From CAWHJN01 sp963829705 (GTDB taxonomy: Bacteria > Bacteroidota > Rhodothermia > Rhodothermales > BA12): DNA of 64,000 bases. Position numbers and translations under genes: made by a program. A model generated the notes under the pieces. It searched no databases and was not told the origin of the DNA. It saw only the letters and a list, made by a program, of their open reading frames with translations. The stretch is from assembly GCA_963829705.1 (NCBI GenBank), contig CAWHJN010000005.1:310001-374000 (forward strand). The letters run 5' to 3'. Positions 1-7,590 of the stretch are shown here, in pieces. The first letter of the stretch is position 1. Each line of letters begins with the position of its first letter.

Positions 1-193
1 GGTCGTGGCGGCCCAGCAGCGCGTGTTTGAGCTGCGGGATGACGCTCTCCTCGTAGCCGAGAATGCCGGGGAAGAGGTCGCGCCCGTCGCGGAGCGCGGC
101 GATGAGGTTGGCGCGCACTTCGTCCTTGACGGAGCGGCGCGTGTATCCGGCGGCTTTGAGCGCGCCGAGCGTCGTGGGGCGGGTAGAATCCAT
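1..193 (-). CDS. Magnesium chelatase subunit I-like AAA+ ATPase, N-terminal fragment
   Basis: Only the first 64 codons lie in the window; the gene runs off the left edge. The ATG at 193 opens a frame starting MDSTRPTTLGALKAAGY and ending ...LLGRHD at the edge. The stretch with DLFPGILGYEESVIPQ is the conserved lead-in to the first ATPase motif in the ChlI/BchI-like, MoxR-related ATPases that many non-photosynthetic bacteria carry, often beside a von Willebrand factor A partner. The Walker motifs themselves lie outside the window. The family assignment is from recognition of the N-terminal signature; the partner and role cannot be judged here. It is probably a regulatory ATPase rather than a true chlorophyll enzyme. 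Confidence 0.7.
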   Translation of the reverse strand, partial: MDSTRPTTLGALKAAGYTRRSVKDEVRANLIAALRDGRDLFPGILGYEESVIPQLKHALLGRHD

Positions 194-416
194 GCGGCAG
201 AGGTGACCCGCCACGTGAACTCGTCGGCGGGCACGTAGCACGTGACGCGCCGGGGGCGGTTCCTTCGCTCTGCCGCAGGCGAAGCGGTTGGCCGGGCGCT
301 CGCGGGTGGTCGATCAGGTTGGTGAGAAACAGCACGCCGCATGGCCAGCCCGCACCGCCCTCGACGGGTTCGCCACCCTCACGCAACCCCTCAACTACAA
401 GCACGCGACGCGCGCC

Positions 417-1637
417 TCAGCCCGCAACCAACCGCTCGTAAAAATCCAGCGTCTTGCGGGCGATGGCGCTCCACGAGAACCGCTCCTCGACGCGCTTGCG
501 GCCCGCCGCGCCCATGCGCTGCGCGCGCTCGGGGTTGCGGAGGAGGGCGGCGATCTGCGCGGCCAGCGACCGGGCGAACTGGTCGGGCTCCTGCGGCTCG
601 AAGTCGAGTTCGCTGACGGGCTCGAAAGCCACGAGCAGCCCCGTCACACCGTCCTGCACCACCTCGGGGATGCCGCCGACGGCGGAGGCCACGACGGGCG
701 TGTTGCACGCCATCGCCTCCAGGTTGATGATGCCGAAGGGCTCGTAGACGCTCGGGCACACGAACACGCTCGCGCCGCTGTAGAGCGCGATCAGGTCGGG
801 CCGCAGCAGCATCTCGTCCAGCCACACGATGGTCTGCCCACTCGACGCCTTCGCTTCCTCCACGGCGGCGCGCATCTCCGCGCCGATCTCGGGCGTGTCG
901 GGCGCGCCGGCGGCCAGCACCACCTGCGTCCCCGGCGGCAGATACCGCAGCGCCTGCACGAGGTGGATGATGCCTTTCTGCCGCGTGATGCGGCCCACGA
1001 AGAGCACGTACGGCTTCTCCGTGTCGATGCCCATCGCGCGCAGCGTATCAGGCTTTTCGGTGTAGTGCCACACGTCCGGGTCGATGCCGTTGGGGATGAC
1101 CTGGATGCGGCTGCGCGGCACGTCGTAGAGTTCGTGTACGTCGTCGCGCATCGAGCGGGAGACGGCCACGACGCCGTCGGCGTTCTGGTAGGCCGTCTTC
1201 TCGATCCACGACGAGGCGCGGTAGGCGGTGCCGAGCTGCTCGGCTTTCCACGGGCGGTGCGGTTCGAGCGAGTGGGTCGTGAGCACGAGCTTCGCGCCCG
1301 CGAGCTGCTGCACGAGGCAGCCCGCGAAGTGCGTGTACCACGTGTGCGCGTGGACGATGTCGGCCCGTTCGATGGAGCCGGCCATGCGGAGATCGCGCAC
1401 CAGCGTGTCCATGAGCCGGGCGTGCTTCGCGTTCTGCACGGCGATGTCGGCGTTCGCCTCGATGCCCCGTACGTGCAGGTTGCCCTCGTCCACTTCCTGG
1501 TCCCCGAACGAGCGGACGATGATCTCGTGCGCGCCGTCGTCGAGCCGGGCGAGGGCTTCGCTCAGGTGCTCGATGTGGACGCCCGCGCCTCCGTAGATGT
1601 TGGGCGGGTACTCGTTGGTCAGCAGGGCGATACGCAT
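417..1637 (-). CDS. glgA: Glycogen/starch synthase-type glycosyltransferase (GT4)
   Basis: 406-residue GT-B fold glycosyltransferase that should transfer glucose from a nucleotide sugar to a growing alpha-glucan in the cytoplasm. The N-terminus MRIALLTNEYPPNIYGGAGVH is the glycine-rich donor/acceptor loop of the GlgA family as found in actinobacterial-type GT4 synthases. The C-terminal Rossmann half has PYVLFVGRITRQKGI and the retaining-GT4 motif PSVYEPFGIINLEAMACNTP, with the conserved Glu residues, followed by VVASAVGGIPEVV. The open frame extends 18 codons upstream, but the ATG at 1637 gives the exact family start. The length is normal for the GT4 form and shorter than GT5 GlgA. It ends about 220 bp from the chelatase-like gene. 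A trehalose or other GT4 specificity cannot be excluded. Confidence 0.78.
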   Translation of the reverse strand: MRIALLTNEYPPNIYGGAGVHIEHLSEALARLDDGAHEIIVRSFGDQEVDEGNLHVRGIEANADIAVQNAKHARLMDTLVRDLRMAGSIERADIVHAHTWYTHFAGCLVQQLAGAKLVLTTHSLEPHRPWKAEQLGTAYRASSWIEKTAYQNADGVVAVSRSMRDDVHELYDVPRSRIQVIPNGIDPDVWHYTEKPDTLRAMGIDTEKPYVLFVGRITRQKGIIHLVQALRYLPPGTQVVLAAGAPDTPEIGAEMRAAVEEAKASSGQTIVWLDEMLLRPDLIALYSGASVFVCPSVYEPFGIINLEAMACNTPVVASAVGGIPEVVQDGVTGLLVAFEPVSELDFEPQEPDQFARSLAAQIAALLRNPERAQRMGAAGRKRVEERFSWSAIARKTLDFYERLVAG

Positions 1638-1700
1638 GGCGGCGGAAGAAGGAGAGGCCGTCAATCTACCACACCCGTTTCCCCCACGCACGCGGGCGCG

Positions 1701-2588
1701 TCAGCCTTTGCCGAGCCCCAGCAGGCCGAGGCGGCGGCGCAGCGTGTCGAGCAGTTCGGTGCGGACGCGGCGGATCGAGGCGCTGTCGGTTTCGATGTGC
1801 CAGTCGCCCTCGCTCAGGAACGGGTCGGCCTCGAAGCGGATCTCGGCGGCGGCGCGGCGCATCTCGGCTTCGATGCCCGACTCCTGCACGCGCAGCAGGT
1901 CCACGGGGTGCAGCGTGGCGGTGAGGGGCTCTTTGCCCAGCGCCTCGACGGCCTCGTGAAGCGCGCGCGTGGAGACGAGGCGGACGTTGTCGGGTAGCGG
2001 CGCGGCGAGCACGGCCTCGGCGATGTCGAAGGCGAGGCGGGCCATCTGCGTTTCCATCTCGCGGTGGTGGGCCTGCCACGCCTCGCGCAGCGTCCTCATC
2101 TCACGCTCGACGGCCTCGCGCAGCGCGATGCGCCCGTCCTCGGCGGCCCGCTCAGCGTCGGCGTAGCCCTGCCGGTAGCCGTTCTCGCGCGCCCGCACGG
2201 CAGCCTCTTCGAGTTTTTTCGTCCACTGCGCGGCTTCGTCTGCCCGGATGGCGTCTTCTCTCGCGGTGGAGGCGACGACTTCCGGGGGCAGGTCTGCGGG
2301 GACGAACGCGGGCGCATCCGCCGGTGTGAAGTCGGGCGCGGGCGCGGCGGGCGGTGCGTCGGCAAGGGCGTGCGTCGGCACCATCGTGGCCACCTCGAAC
2401 GGGCGCACGGTCTGCTGTGCCGCCGCGCCCCGCAGCACTTTGGGAATGAGCGTCGGTCCGCTTTCTGCCGGGTTCGCCCGTGCCGCCAAGGCCCCGCGTA
2501 GCACGGCGGGCATCGGAGTGGCCGGGGCCACCTCCGCGTCCCGGAACAGCGTGCCGCGAAACCGCTCGTTGCGCTCGTAGAGGGACAT
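1701..2588 (-). CDS. fliH: Flagellar export apparatus protein FliH
   Basis: 295 residues. The first ~150 are low-complexity (Ala/Pro rich). From about 125 on there is a long charged helix (AAQWTKKLEEAAVRARENGYRQGYADAERAAEDG) with the GxxxGxxxA repeat typical of FliH. The C-terminal half (RLAFDIAEAVLAAPLPDN ... HPVDLLRVQES ... LSEGDWHIETDSASIRRVRTELLD) matches the FliH/YscL C-terminal domain that holds the FliI ATPase. FliH regulates FliI and docks it to the export gate at the base of the flagellum. It is the last identifiable gene of the flagellar operon; fliI is not downstream (a glycosyltransferase follows), so the rest of the export genes must be elsewhere. The start MSLYERNERFRG is preceded by a recurring 15-nt motif also seen before fliE and flgC. 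Confidence 0.85.
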   Translation of the reverse strand: MSLYERNERFRGTLFRDAEVAPATPMPAVLRGALAARANPAESGPTLIPKVLRGAAAQQTVRPFEVATMVPTHALADAPPAAPAPDFTPADAPAFVPADLPPEVVASTAREDAIRADEAAQWTKKLEEAAVRARENGYRQGYADAERAAEDGRIALREAVEREMRTLREAWQAHHREMETQMARLAFDIAEAVLAAPLPDNVRLVSTRALHEAVEALGKEPLTATLHPVDLLRVQESGIEAEMRRAAAEIRFEADPFLSEGDWHIETDSASIRRVRTELLDTLRRRLGLLGLGKG

Positions 2589-2593
2589 GGTGA

Positions 2594-2625
2594 AAGGGGG
2601 AAGTGGGAACGCGAAAGGCGGAACG
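2594..2625 (-). repeat. Pre-start repeat (CGCGTTCCCACTTCC family), copy 1
   Basis: On the minus strand CGCGTTCCCACTTCC ends about 10 nt before the fliH start codon and is embedded in a C/T-rich stretch. Nearly the same 15-mer stands before fliE, flgC and the SDR at 42335. Confidence 0.55.
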
Positions 2626-2641
2626 GAGGGAGGAGCGCACC

Positions 2642-2666
2642 GTCCTCCTGAGCGAAGCCGAAGGAG
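2642..2666. repeat. Intergenic repeat, CCTGAGCGAAGC family, copy 1
   Basis: TCCTCCTGAGCGAAGCCGA followed by AGGAG: an imperfect inverted repeat resembling the dispersed TCATCCTGAGC...AGGA elements found between genes of many bacteria. A second copy is at 3909-3935. Confidence 0.5.
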
Positions 2667-2757
2667 CAGGGCGCCCTGTGCGGGGTCTGGCGCGGTCGTA
2701 GGGGTGGAAGTAGCGCGGATGGTTCAGGCACCTTCCATTCCCTGTTCACCCATCACC

Positions 2758-3867
2758 CTAAATCATCGAGTCGGATTTGCTGCGGGTGAGGGTGATTTCT
2801 TCTTCCTCCTCCAGCTTCTGCGCGGCGGCGAGGATGCGCTTCTGCGCCTCGTCCACGTCGGAGACGCGCACCGGCCCCATCAGCTCCAGCTCCTCGAGCA
2901 GCGTCTGCCCGACGCGCTCCGACAGGTTTTCGAGCATCTTGGCCTTGAGTTCTTCCGACGACGCCTTGAGCGCCAGCGCCAGGTCGCGCTGCTCGATCTC
3001 CATCAACAACCGCTGCAAATCGCGCCCGCTGACGGTGATGAGGTCGTCGAAGACGAACATGAAGTTCTTGATCTGCGTGGCCAGGTCGTCGTCGGCGTTG
3101 CGGATCTGCTCCATGAGCACGCGCTCGCTGGTGCGGCTGGAGTTGTTGAGGATCTCGGCGACCTTCTCGACGCCACCGGCCACGCTCATTTCGGTGCCGA
3201 AGAGCGAGCCGATCTGCCCACGGATCACTTCCTCGATGTCGCGCAGGAGTTCGGGCGAGGTTTTGTTCATCGTCGCCAGGCGCATGAGGATGTCCGTCTG
3301 CATCTCGGGTTTGAAGCCCGAGAGGATGTCGGCGGCCTTGCGGGCGTTGAGGTGGGCGAGGATGAGCGCCGCCGTCTGCGGGTGCTCGTACATGAGGAAG
3401 TTGGTGAGCTGGCTCGTCTCGACGGTCTGCAACAGGTGGAAAGCCGACACTTCCATCGCCGCCTCGACGCGCATCATGATCTCCTCTGCGCGGCGGTCGC
3501 CGAGGGCGGTTTTGAGCACCTCGCGGGCGAAGTCCGAGCCGCCCTGCGCGATAAAGTTCTGCGCCATCTTCATGTCGCGGTACTCGATGAGCACGCTCTC
3601 GACGATGTCGGCGGAGACGTTGCGGAAGCGGGCGATCTCGATGGAGATGCGCTCGACCTCCTCGTCGTGCAACCCTTTGAGGATCTTGCCTGCCGCCTCG
3701 ACGCCCAGCGCCACGAGCAGCACGGCGGACTTCTGCGCGCCCGTCAGCGAGGCGGCGGCGTCCGGCGCGGTGAGCGCGTTGGTGGACGTGTTCGCCATCA
3801 CCTGCGACGCCGACGTCTGCGCGACGGCGGTGCTACCGCCTGCATCGGGGTTGGAAATCTGGGCCAT
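2758..3867 (-). CDS. fliG: Flagellar motor switch protein FliG
   Basis: 369 residues, close to the family norm of ~335 with a ~40-residue N-terminal low-complexity addition. It is the rotor protein that couples stator movement to torque and sits between FliF (N-terminal domain) and FliM/stators (C-terminal domain). Visible signatures are LTGAQKSAVLLVALG at the start of the FliG_N domain, the EHPQTAALILAHL motif of the middle domain, and the C-terminal charged helix with MFVFDDLITVSGRDLQRLL and AMLENLSERV-like text carrying the torque-generating Arg/Asp/Glu residues. It lies between fliH and fliF in the same direction. The 134-bp gap to fliF holds a dispersed repeat. Confidence 0.95.
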   Translation of the reverse strand: MAQISNPDAGGSTAVAQTSASQVMANTSTNALTAPDAAASLTGAQKSAVLLVALGVEAAGKILKGLHDEEVERISIEIARFRNVSADIVESVLIEYRDMKMAQNFIAQGGSDFAREVLKTALGDRRAEEIMMRVEAAMEVSAFHLLQTVETSQLTNFLMYEHPQTAALILAHLNARKAADILSGFKPEMQTDILMRLATMNKTSPELLRDIEEVIRGQIGSLFGTEMSVAGGVEKVAEILNNSSRTSERVLMEQIRNADDDLATQIKNFMFVFDDLITVSGRDLQRLLMEIEQRDLALALKASSEELKAKMLENLSERVGQTLLEELELMGPVRVSDVDEAQKRILAAAQKLEEEEEITLTRSKSDSMI

Positions 3868-3908
3868 GGAAGATTTGGAGTTGCGGATTGCGGATGTAGG
3901 AGCGGAAC

Positions 3909-3935
3909 GTCATCCTGAGCAGCGTCGCAGGATCA
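3909..3935. repeat. Intergenic repeat, CCTGAGCGAAGC family, copy 2
   Basis: GTCATCCTGAGCAGCGTCGC followed by AGGATCA: the second member of the family at 2642-2666, with the outer ATCCT/AGGAT arms preserved as an inverted repeat. Confidence 0.5.
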
Positions 3936-3977
3936 TGTCGCCCGGGCAAAAGCAGTGGGGGTGTTCAGACTTCTTCA

Positions 3978-4004
3978 TCATCACGCTCTACCGGTCACCC
4001 CTCA
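3978..4004 (-). repeat. Stop-codon-proximal repeat, copy 1
   Basis: Read on the minus strand, TGAGGGGTGACCGGT begins at the fliF stop codon itself and is followed by AGAGCGTGATGA. An almost identical stretch lies downstream of flgB at 7181-7207. Confidence 0.45.
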
Positions 4005-5621
4005 TCGAATGTTCAGATTGGCACGGCCTTCTTCCACGTCCTGCGCGAGCCAGGAGCGGACGAGGTCGGTGGCTTCGTTGGGCAGCTTCTGCACGTGATC
4101 CTTGATCTCCTCGAAGACGAGGTGCTTGGCTTTGAGGCGCGCTTTGGCCTCGCCCGAGAGGCGGCTCGTGTAGATGTCGTCGATGAGCACCACGTCGTCC
4201 TCGTCGTCCTCGCCCTGCTGCACGAGGCGTCCGTCCGGCCCGACGCGGGCGCTGCCGAGTTGCTGCGGGTGCTTCTGGTGGGCGTCGAGCTTGACGGGCG
4301 GCTGTGGGGCGGTCAACCGGCGCGTGGCCGAGCGGACGAGCCAGAACACGAAGCCGAGCGCGAGCGCGATGAGGCCGTAGCGCAGGTAGAGCTGTACGCG
4401 CTCGTTCTGCTCCGCCGACCGGATCTGCTCTTCGGCAGCGTCGTCGGCCGACGTGTCGAAGCGCGTCTGGTGGATGGCGAAGCGGTCGCCACGGTCGGGC
4501 TTGAAGCCGACGGCGTTCTGCACGAGCGCTTCGACCTCGCGCAACTCGGTGTCGGTGTAGGGGCGTGCTTCGGGCGCGGTGCCCTCGGGCGCGTCAGGCG
4601 CGGGCGGCTCCAGCTTCTGGTTGAGGATGACGGATACCGTCAGGTACTGCACGTCGCCGGTGCTTTTCTCGATGCGCTCGCGCGTGCGCGTGAGTTCGTA
4701 GTTGCGGACGGTCGAGTTGGCGGCGTCCTCGCCGCTCGTCTCGTCGAGCTTTTCTTCCGAGATCACCGTCTGGCTCTCCGGGTCGATGGCGTCGCGCTCC
4801 TGCACGCCCCGGCTGAAGTCGAGCGTGGCGGCCACGCGCACGATGGCGTTGCCCGGCCCCACCACGCGGTCGAGCATCGACTGGCCGCTCGTGGCGAGGT
4901 GCTCTTCCACGGCGCGCTGCGTGCGAAGCTGGGCCGTCGAGAGCAGCACGTCTTCGTCGGGCGTGTCGGGGTTGGAGAGCAGGTTGCCGCGCACGTCGAG
5001 CACGGTGACGTTACCGGGGTCGAGGCCCTCGACGGCCCCGGCCACGAGCGCGGTGATGCCCTGCACCTCCTCGCCGCTGAGTTTCTGCCCGCCGCGCGTC
5101 TGCACCACCACGGAAGCCGTCGCGGGCTTCTGCTCGGTCGCAAACGCGCTCCGCTCGGGGATGACGAGGTGGACGCGCGCCATCTCCACCTGCCGGATCG
5201 AGGCGATGGTGCGGGCGAGTTCGCCTTCGAGGCCGCGCTTGTTGTTGAGCTTCTGCATGAAGTCCGTCATGCCCAGCGTGCCCTGGTCGAACAGTTCGTA
5301 GCCTGCCTGCCCGCTCGAGGCCAGCCCCTGCGAGGCAAAGCGCAGCCGCAGTTCGTACACCTGGTCGCGCGGCACGTAGACCGCCGTGCCGTTGTCGCGC
5401 AGTTCGTACGGCGTGTTCTCGCTCTGCAACGCCTCGACGACCGTGTTGGCGTCGGAGGCGTCGAGCTTGCCGAAGAGCAGCGTCATGTCGGGCCGGCTCG
5501 TCCAGTACGCCAGCCCAATCAGCAGCGCGATGCCGCCGACGAGCACGCCGCCGAGCGCCAGCCGCTGCCCCACCGACAGGCGCAGCAGAAAAGCACGGGC
5601 ATTTTCGAGGTACGGATTCAC
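4002..5621 (-). CDS. fliF: Flagellar MS-ring protein FliF
   Basis: 539 residues, normal for FliF. It forms the membrane-embedded MS ring, the platform for rod, switch and export gate. There is an N-terminal membrane segment at about residues 20-41 (LALGGVLVGGIALLIGLAYW), then the secretin-like ring-building domains with MTLLFGKLDASDANTVVEAL and LEGELARTIASIRQVEMARV. The periplasmic region follows, with a second membrane segment around 410-430 (YGLIALALGFVFWLV). The C-terminal tail (VQKLPNEATDLVRSWL ... NLNIR) is the FliG-binding segment. It is followed by fliG and preceded by fliE, the usual flagellar order. A dispersed hairpin repeat sits in the 148-bp gap towards fliE. Confidence 0.95.
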   Translation of the reverse strand: MNPYLENARAFLLRLSVGQRLALGGVLVGGIALLIGLAYWTSRPDMTLLFGKLDASDANTVVEALQSENTPYELRDNGTAVYVPRDQVYELRLRFASQGLASSGQAGYELFDQGTLGMTDFMQKLNNKRGLEGELARTIASIRQVEMARVHLVIPERSAFATEQKPATASVVVQTRGGQKLSGEEVQGITALVAGAVEGLDPGNVTVLDVRGNLLSNPDTPDEDVLLSTAQLRTQRAVEEHLATSGQSMLDRVVGPGNAIVRVAATLDFSRGVQERDAIDPESQTVISEEKLDETSGEDAANSTVRNYELTRTRERIEKSTGDVQYLTVSVILNQKLEPPAPDAPEGTAPEARPYTDTELREVEALVQNAVGFKPDRGDRFAIHQTRFDTSADDAAEEQIRSAEQNERVQLYLRYGLIALALGFVFWLVRSATRRLTAPQPPVKLDAHQKHPQQLGSARVGPDGRLVQQGEDDEDDVVLIDDIYTSRLSGEAKARLKAKHLVFEEIKDHVQKLPNEATDLVRSWLAQDVEEGRANLNIR

Positions 5622-5653
5622 GGGAGTGTCGAGGTACGAGTGCCGAGTGTCGA

Positions 5654-5677
5654 GTAGGGGCGGGATTTATTCCGCCC
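5654..5677. repeat. Dispersed GTAGGGGCGG hairpin repeat, copy 1
   Basis: GTAGGGGCGGGATT then TATTCCGCCC: an inverted repeat (GGGCGGGA against TTCCGCCC with one wobble pair) between fliF and fliE. Related copies are at 6106-6129 and 10036-10058. Confidence 0.55.
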
Positions 5678-5769
5678 GAAAAGCGGCCGATGACGAGAAC
5701 GGAGAGGTGCAGGCCGGGCAGGCCGAGCGGGTCCTTCCCCTCACTCTTCCCCCTTGCCCTTCAGCCCCG

Positions 5770-6069
5770 TCACACCTGCATCCGCATCAATTCCTGGTAG
5801 GTGTCGAGGGTTTTGTTGCGAACCTCGGTCATGAGCTGGAAGGTGAGGCGGGCCTGGTTCATCGAGATCATGACCTCGTGCAGGTTGTCCGTCTCCCCGG
5901 CCACGAAGGCCTCCATCTGGCTGTCGGCGGTTTTCTGCGCGCCGTCCACCTGGTCGATGGCGTTTTGGAGCGTGTCGCCGAACGAGGTCGTGCCCTCCTG
6001 CTGACGAGGAAGCGGCAGACGCCCGCCGTCTGGCGTGGCCTGAAGCCGTTGAAGCTGCGCGACGGTCAT
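5770..6069 (-). CDS. fliE: Flagellar hook-basal body protein FliE
   Basis: 99 residues, the usual FliE length. FliE is the adaptor that links the MS ring to the proximal rod in the periplasm. The C-terminal two-thirds matches the family: SFGDTLQNAIDQVDGAQKTA, then EAFVAGETDNLHEVMISMN and the ARLTFQLMTEVRNKTLDTYQ helix ending in ELMRMQV. The start MTVAQLQRL is preceded by the CGCGTTTCCACTTCC pre-start repeat. It lies between a small gene of unknown role and fliF. Confidence 0.93.
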   Translation of the reverse strand: MTVAQLQRLQATPDGGRLPLPRQQEGTTSFGDTLQNAIDQVDGAQKTADSQMEAFVAGETDNLHEVMISMNQARLTFQLMTEVRNKTLDTYQELMRMQV

Positions 6070-6078
6070 GTTAGAGGG

Positions 6079-6103
6079 GGAAGTGGAAACGCGAAAGGGG
6101 AAG
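6079..6103 (-). repeat. Pre-start repeat (CGCGTTCCCACTTCC family), copy 2
   Basis: Minus-strand CGCGTTTCCACTTCC followed by nine bases and the fliE ATG. One base differs from the copy before fliH. Confidence 0.55.
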
Positions 6104-6105
6104 AA

Positions 6106-6129
6106 GTGGGGGCGGAATTCATTCCGCTC
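6106..6129. repeat. Dispersed GTAGGGGCGG hairpin repeat, copy 2
   Basis: GTGGGGGCGGAATT then CATTCCGCTC, with perfect 7-bp arms GCGGAAT/ATTCCGC around TC. It lies just after the stop of the 84-residue gene. Confidence 0.55.
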
Positions 6130-6135
6130 TGCGCG

Positions 6136-6390
6136 TCAGCCCTGGAGGTCGAGACGCCCGCCGAGCGCGCCGGGCGTGACGGTCTGCGCGTGCGCCTGCG
6201 GGCCGTAGAGGCGCATCGACAGGGTGGGCGAAGGCGGGAACTGCTGCTGGATGCGTTGCTCCTCGGTGGCGGAAAGGCCCGCCTGCGCGGGCGGCTGCGC
6301 GGCACGGGTCTGCGCGGGCGCGTTTTCCTGACGCGCGCTGACCTGGCGGTACAGGTCGAGCGGGGAGGCGTAGCTGTTGATGCGGTTCAT
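6136..6390 (-). CDS. Small protein of unknown function inside the flagellar operon
   Basis: 84 residues from the ATG at 6388-6390 (MNRINSYASPLDLYRQVSAR). It is not recognised as a known flagellar protein. The middle is Gln/Ala/Pro rich. The C-terminal half contains LSATEEQRIQQQFPPSPTLS followed by MRLYGP, an LSxxEEQxIxxxFPxSP signature that looks like a conserved short helix plus a turn, and the protein ends GGRLDLQG. It lies between flgC and fliE in the same direction, so it is probably co-transcribed. The 183-bp gap to flgC holds no other frame worth calling. It could be a rod or export chaperone-like accessory or a FlgM-like regulator, but there is no sequence proof. The open frame extends upstream, but only this ATG gives a sensible N-terminus. 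Confidence 0.6.
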   Translation of the reverse strand: MNRINSYASPLDLYRQVSARQENAPAQTRAAQPPAQAGLSATEEQRIQQQFPPSPTLSMRLYGPQAHAQTVTPGALGGRLDLQG

Positions 6391-6573
6391 CCGGGCACAG
6401 GGAGAAAGCAGGAAGGGAGCGAGGAGCGCGGGTGGTTCGGGAGATCGGCTAAGAGAAATCCGCGCCGAGTGCCGAAAAAGCCGCTGAGACGGATCGGGAG
6501 GCGGCAAGGCGGAAAAGGGTGCGGCTTCTACCGGCAAACGCTTCCGTCACGGGTGCCTCCGCGCGTGCCCGGC

Positions 6574-7074
6574 TCAGATCTCCAACGTGCGCTTGAGCAT
6601 CTGCTTGGTGGATTCCACCGCCGACAGGTTGGCCTCGTAGATGCGGTTGGCCGAAATCATGCGCGCCATTTCCTCGGCCACGTTGATGTCGGCGTAGTGG
6701 ACGTAGCCCTGCGCGTCGGCGTGCGGGTGGGTGGGGTCGTACTCGATGCGCTCGCGCGCCTCCTCTTCGATCTCGGTGCGCGGGCCCATGTCCTGCGCGT
6801 CCTGCAGGCGCGGCGCGAGGGTGCGCCCGCCGCTGTGCCGCAGGTCGCTCGCCTGCATCGATTCCGTGCGCCGCGCCAGCAGCGACTGGAAGCGCGCCGG
6901 GCCGGTGTCGGGCGCTTCGTGGACGGCGCGCTTGATCTGGTACGGGTCGCCGTCGGCGGTGCGGCTCGTGTTGGCGTTGGCGAGGTTTTCCGTGGCCGCG
7001 CCCAGCGCCACGCGCTGCGCCTCGAGCCCCCGCGCCGACGTGCGAAACAGGTTGGTCAGTCGGGAAATGAGCAT
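6574..7074 (-). CDS. flgC: Flagellar basal-body rod protein FlgC
   Basis: 166 residues from the ATG at 7074, which gives the family N-terminus MLISRLTNLFRTSARGLEAQ; the open frame runs 24 codons further upstream but reads as leader. FlgC is a proximal rod subunit exported through the flagellar apparatus. The N-terminal heptad region carries LGAATENLANANTSRT, the ANANT rod/hook signature. The C-terminus VNVAEEMARMISANRIYEAN-like text (INVAEEMARMISANRIYEAN) and the closing helix KQMLKRTLEI are typical of FlgC. The middle is somewhat longer than the usual ~135-residue protein. It follows flgB and precedes the 84-residue unknown gene. Confidence 0.92.
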   Translation of the reverse strand: MLISRLTNLFRTSARGLEAQRVALGAATENLANANTSRTADGDPYQIKRAVHEAPDTGPARFQSLLARRTESMQASDLRHSGGRTLAPRLQDAQDMGPRTEIEEEARERIEYDPTHPHADAQGYVHYADINVAEEMARMISANRIYEANLSAVESTKQMLKRTLEI

Positions 7075-7079
7075 CGGTG

Positions 7080-7106
7080 TGAAAGTCGGAAGTGGGGACG
7101 CGGAAC
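7080..7106 (-). repeat. Pre-start repeat (CGCGTTCCCACTTCC family), copy 3
   Basis: Minus-strand CGCGTCCCCACTTCC, ending 13 bases before the flgC start codon. Confidence 0.5.
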
Positions 7107-7180
7107 GGGAAACACGGAAGGCGGATGTAGGGGTGTGCCGCGGCACTTCGGCCTGGGCACCGGCACGACCTCACTCACCC

Positions 7181-7207
7181 CCATCACCCTTCACCGGTCG
7201 CCCCTCA
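7181..7207 (-). repeat. Stop-codon-proximal repeat, copy 2
   Basis: Minus-strand TGAGGGGCGACCGGT followed by GAAGGGTGATGG, about 12 bases after the flgB stop. It matches the stretch that begins at the fliF stop. Confidence 0.45.
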
Positions 7208-7218
7208 CCCGTTCCCCA

Positions 7219-7557
7219 TTACCCCGGCTGACCGGTGATGCCGGTGCGGAGCAGGCCGAAGTGCTCGCTGAGGGCGCGCGTGGCGAGTTGCTGCCGCATG
7301 TTGTTCTCGGCCATCGCCAGCATCTCGTCTTCGAGGATGGGCGCGTCGTCCTCCACCTTCACGCCGGGGTGCAGCTTGTCCGGGTCGCGCGACGACGGCA
7401 GGCCGTGGCGCATCTTCTGCAGCGTCTCCTCGAACGTCACCGTTACGCGCTGGTAGCCGGGCGTGTCGATGTTGGCGAGGTTGGCCGAGATGGCCTGGTT
7501 TCGCATCGAGTAGGCCTGCATGGCCTGGCGCAGCACGCCGAGTTTCGGGGTTTCCAT
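7219..7557 (-). CDS. flgB: Flagellar basal-body rod protein FlgB
   Basis: 112 residues from the ATG at 7557 (METPKLGVLRQAMQAYSMRN); the frame is open further upstream but without family resemblance. FlgB is the most proximal rod subunit. The signature AISANLANIDTPGYQRVTVT (ANIDTPGY) is the flagellar rod N-terminal motif. The C-terminal helix DEMLAMAENNMRQQLATRAL is typical. It is slightly shorter than the usual 130-140 residues. It is the first gene of the minus-strand flagellar operon. A -24/-12 sigma-54 promoter match ends about 33 bp upstream, and the divergent two-component pair starts at 7800. Confidence 0.92.
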   Translation of the reverse strand: METPKLGVLRQAMQAYSMRNQAISANLANIDTPGYQRVTVTFEETLQKMRHGLPSSRDPDKLHPGVKVEDDAPILEDEMLAMAENNMRQQLATRALSEHFGLLRTGITGQPG

Positions 7558-7590
7558 GGGTGGTGGAGTACGTGGGACGACGCGGCGACG

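Noticed and set aside
7135..7146. Perfect palindrome GTGCCGCGGCAC
   Set aside because: A 12-base GC palindrome is expected by chance in such GC-rich DNA, and it has no partner copy or positional support.
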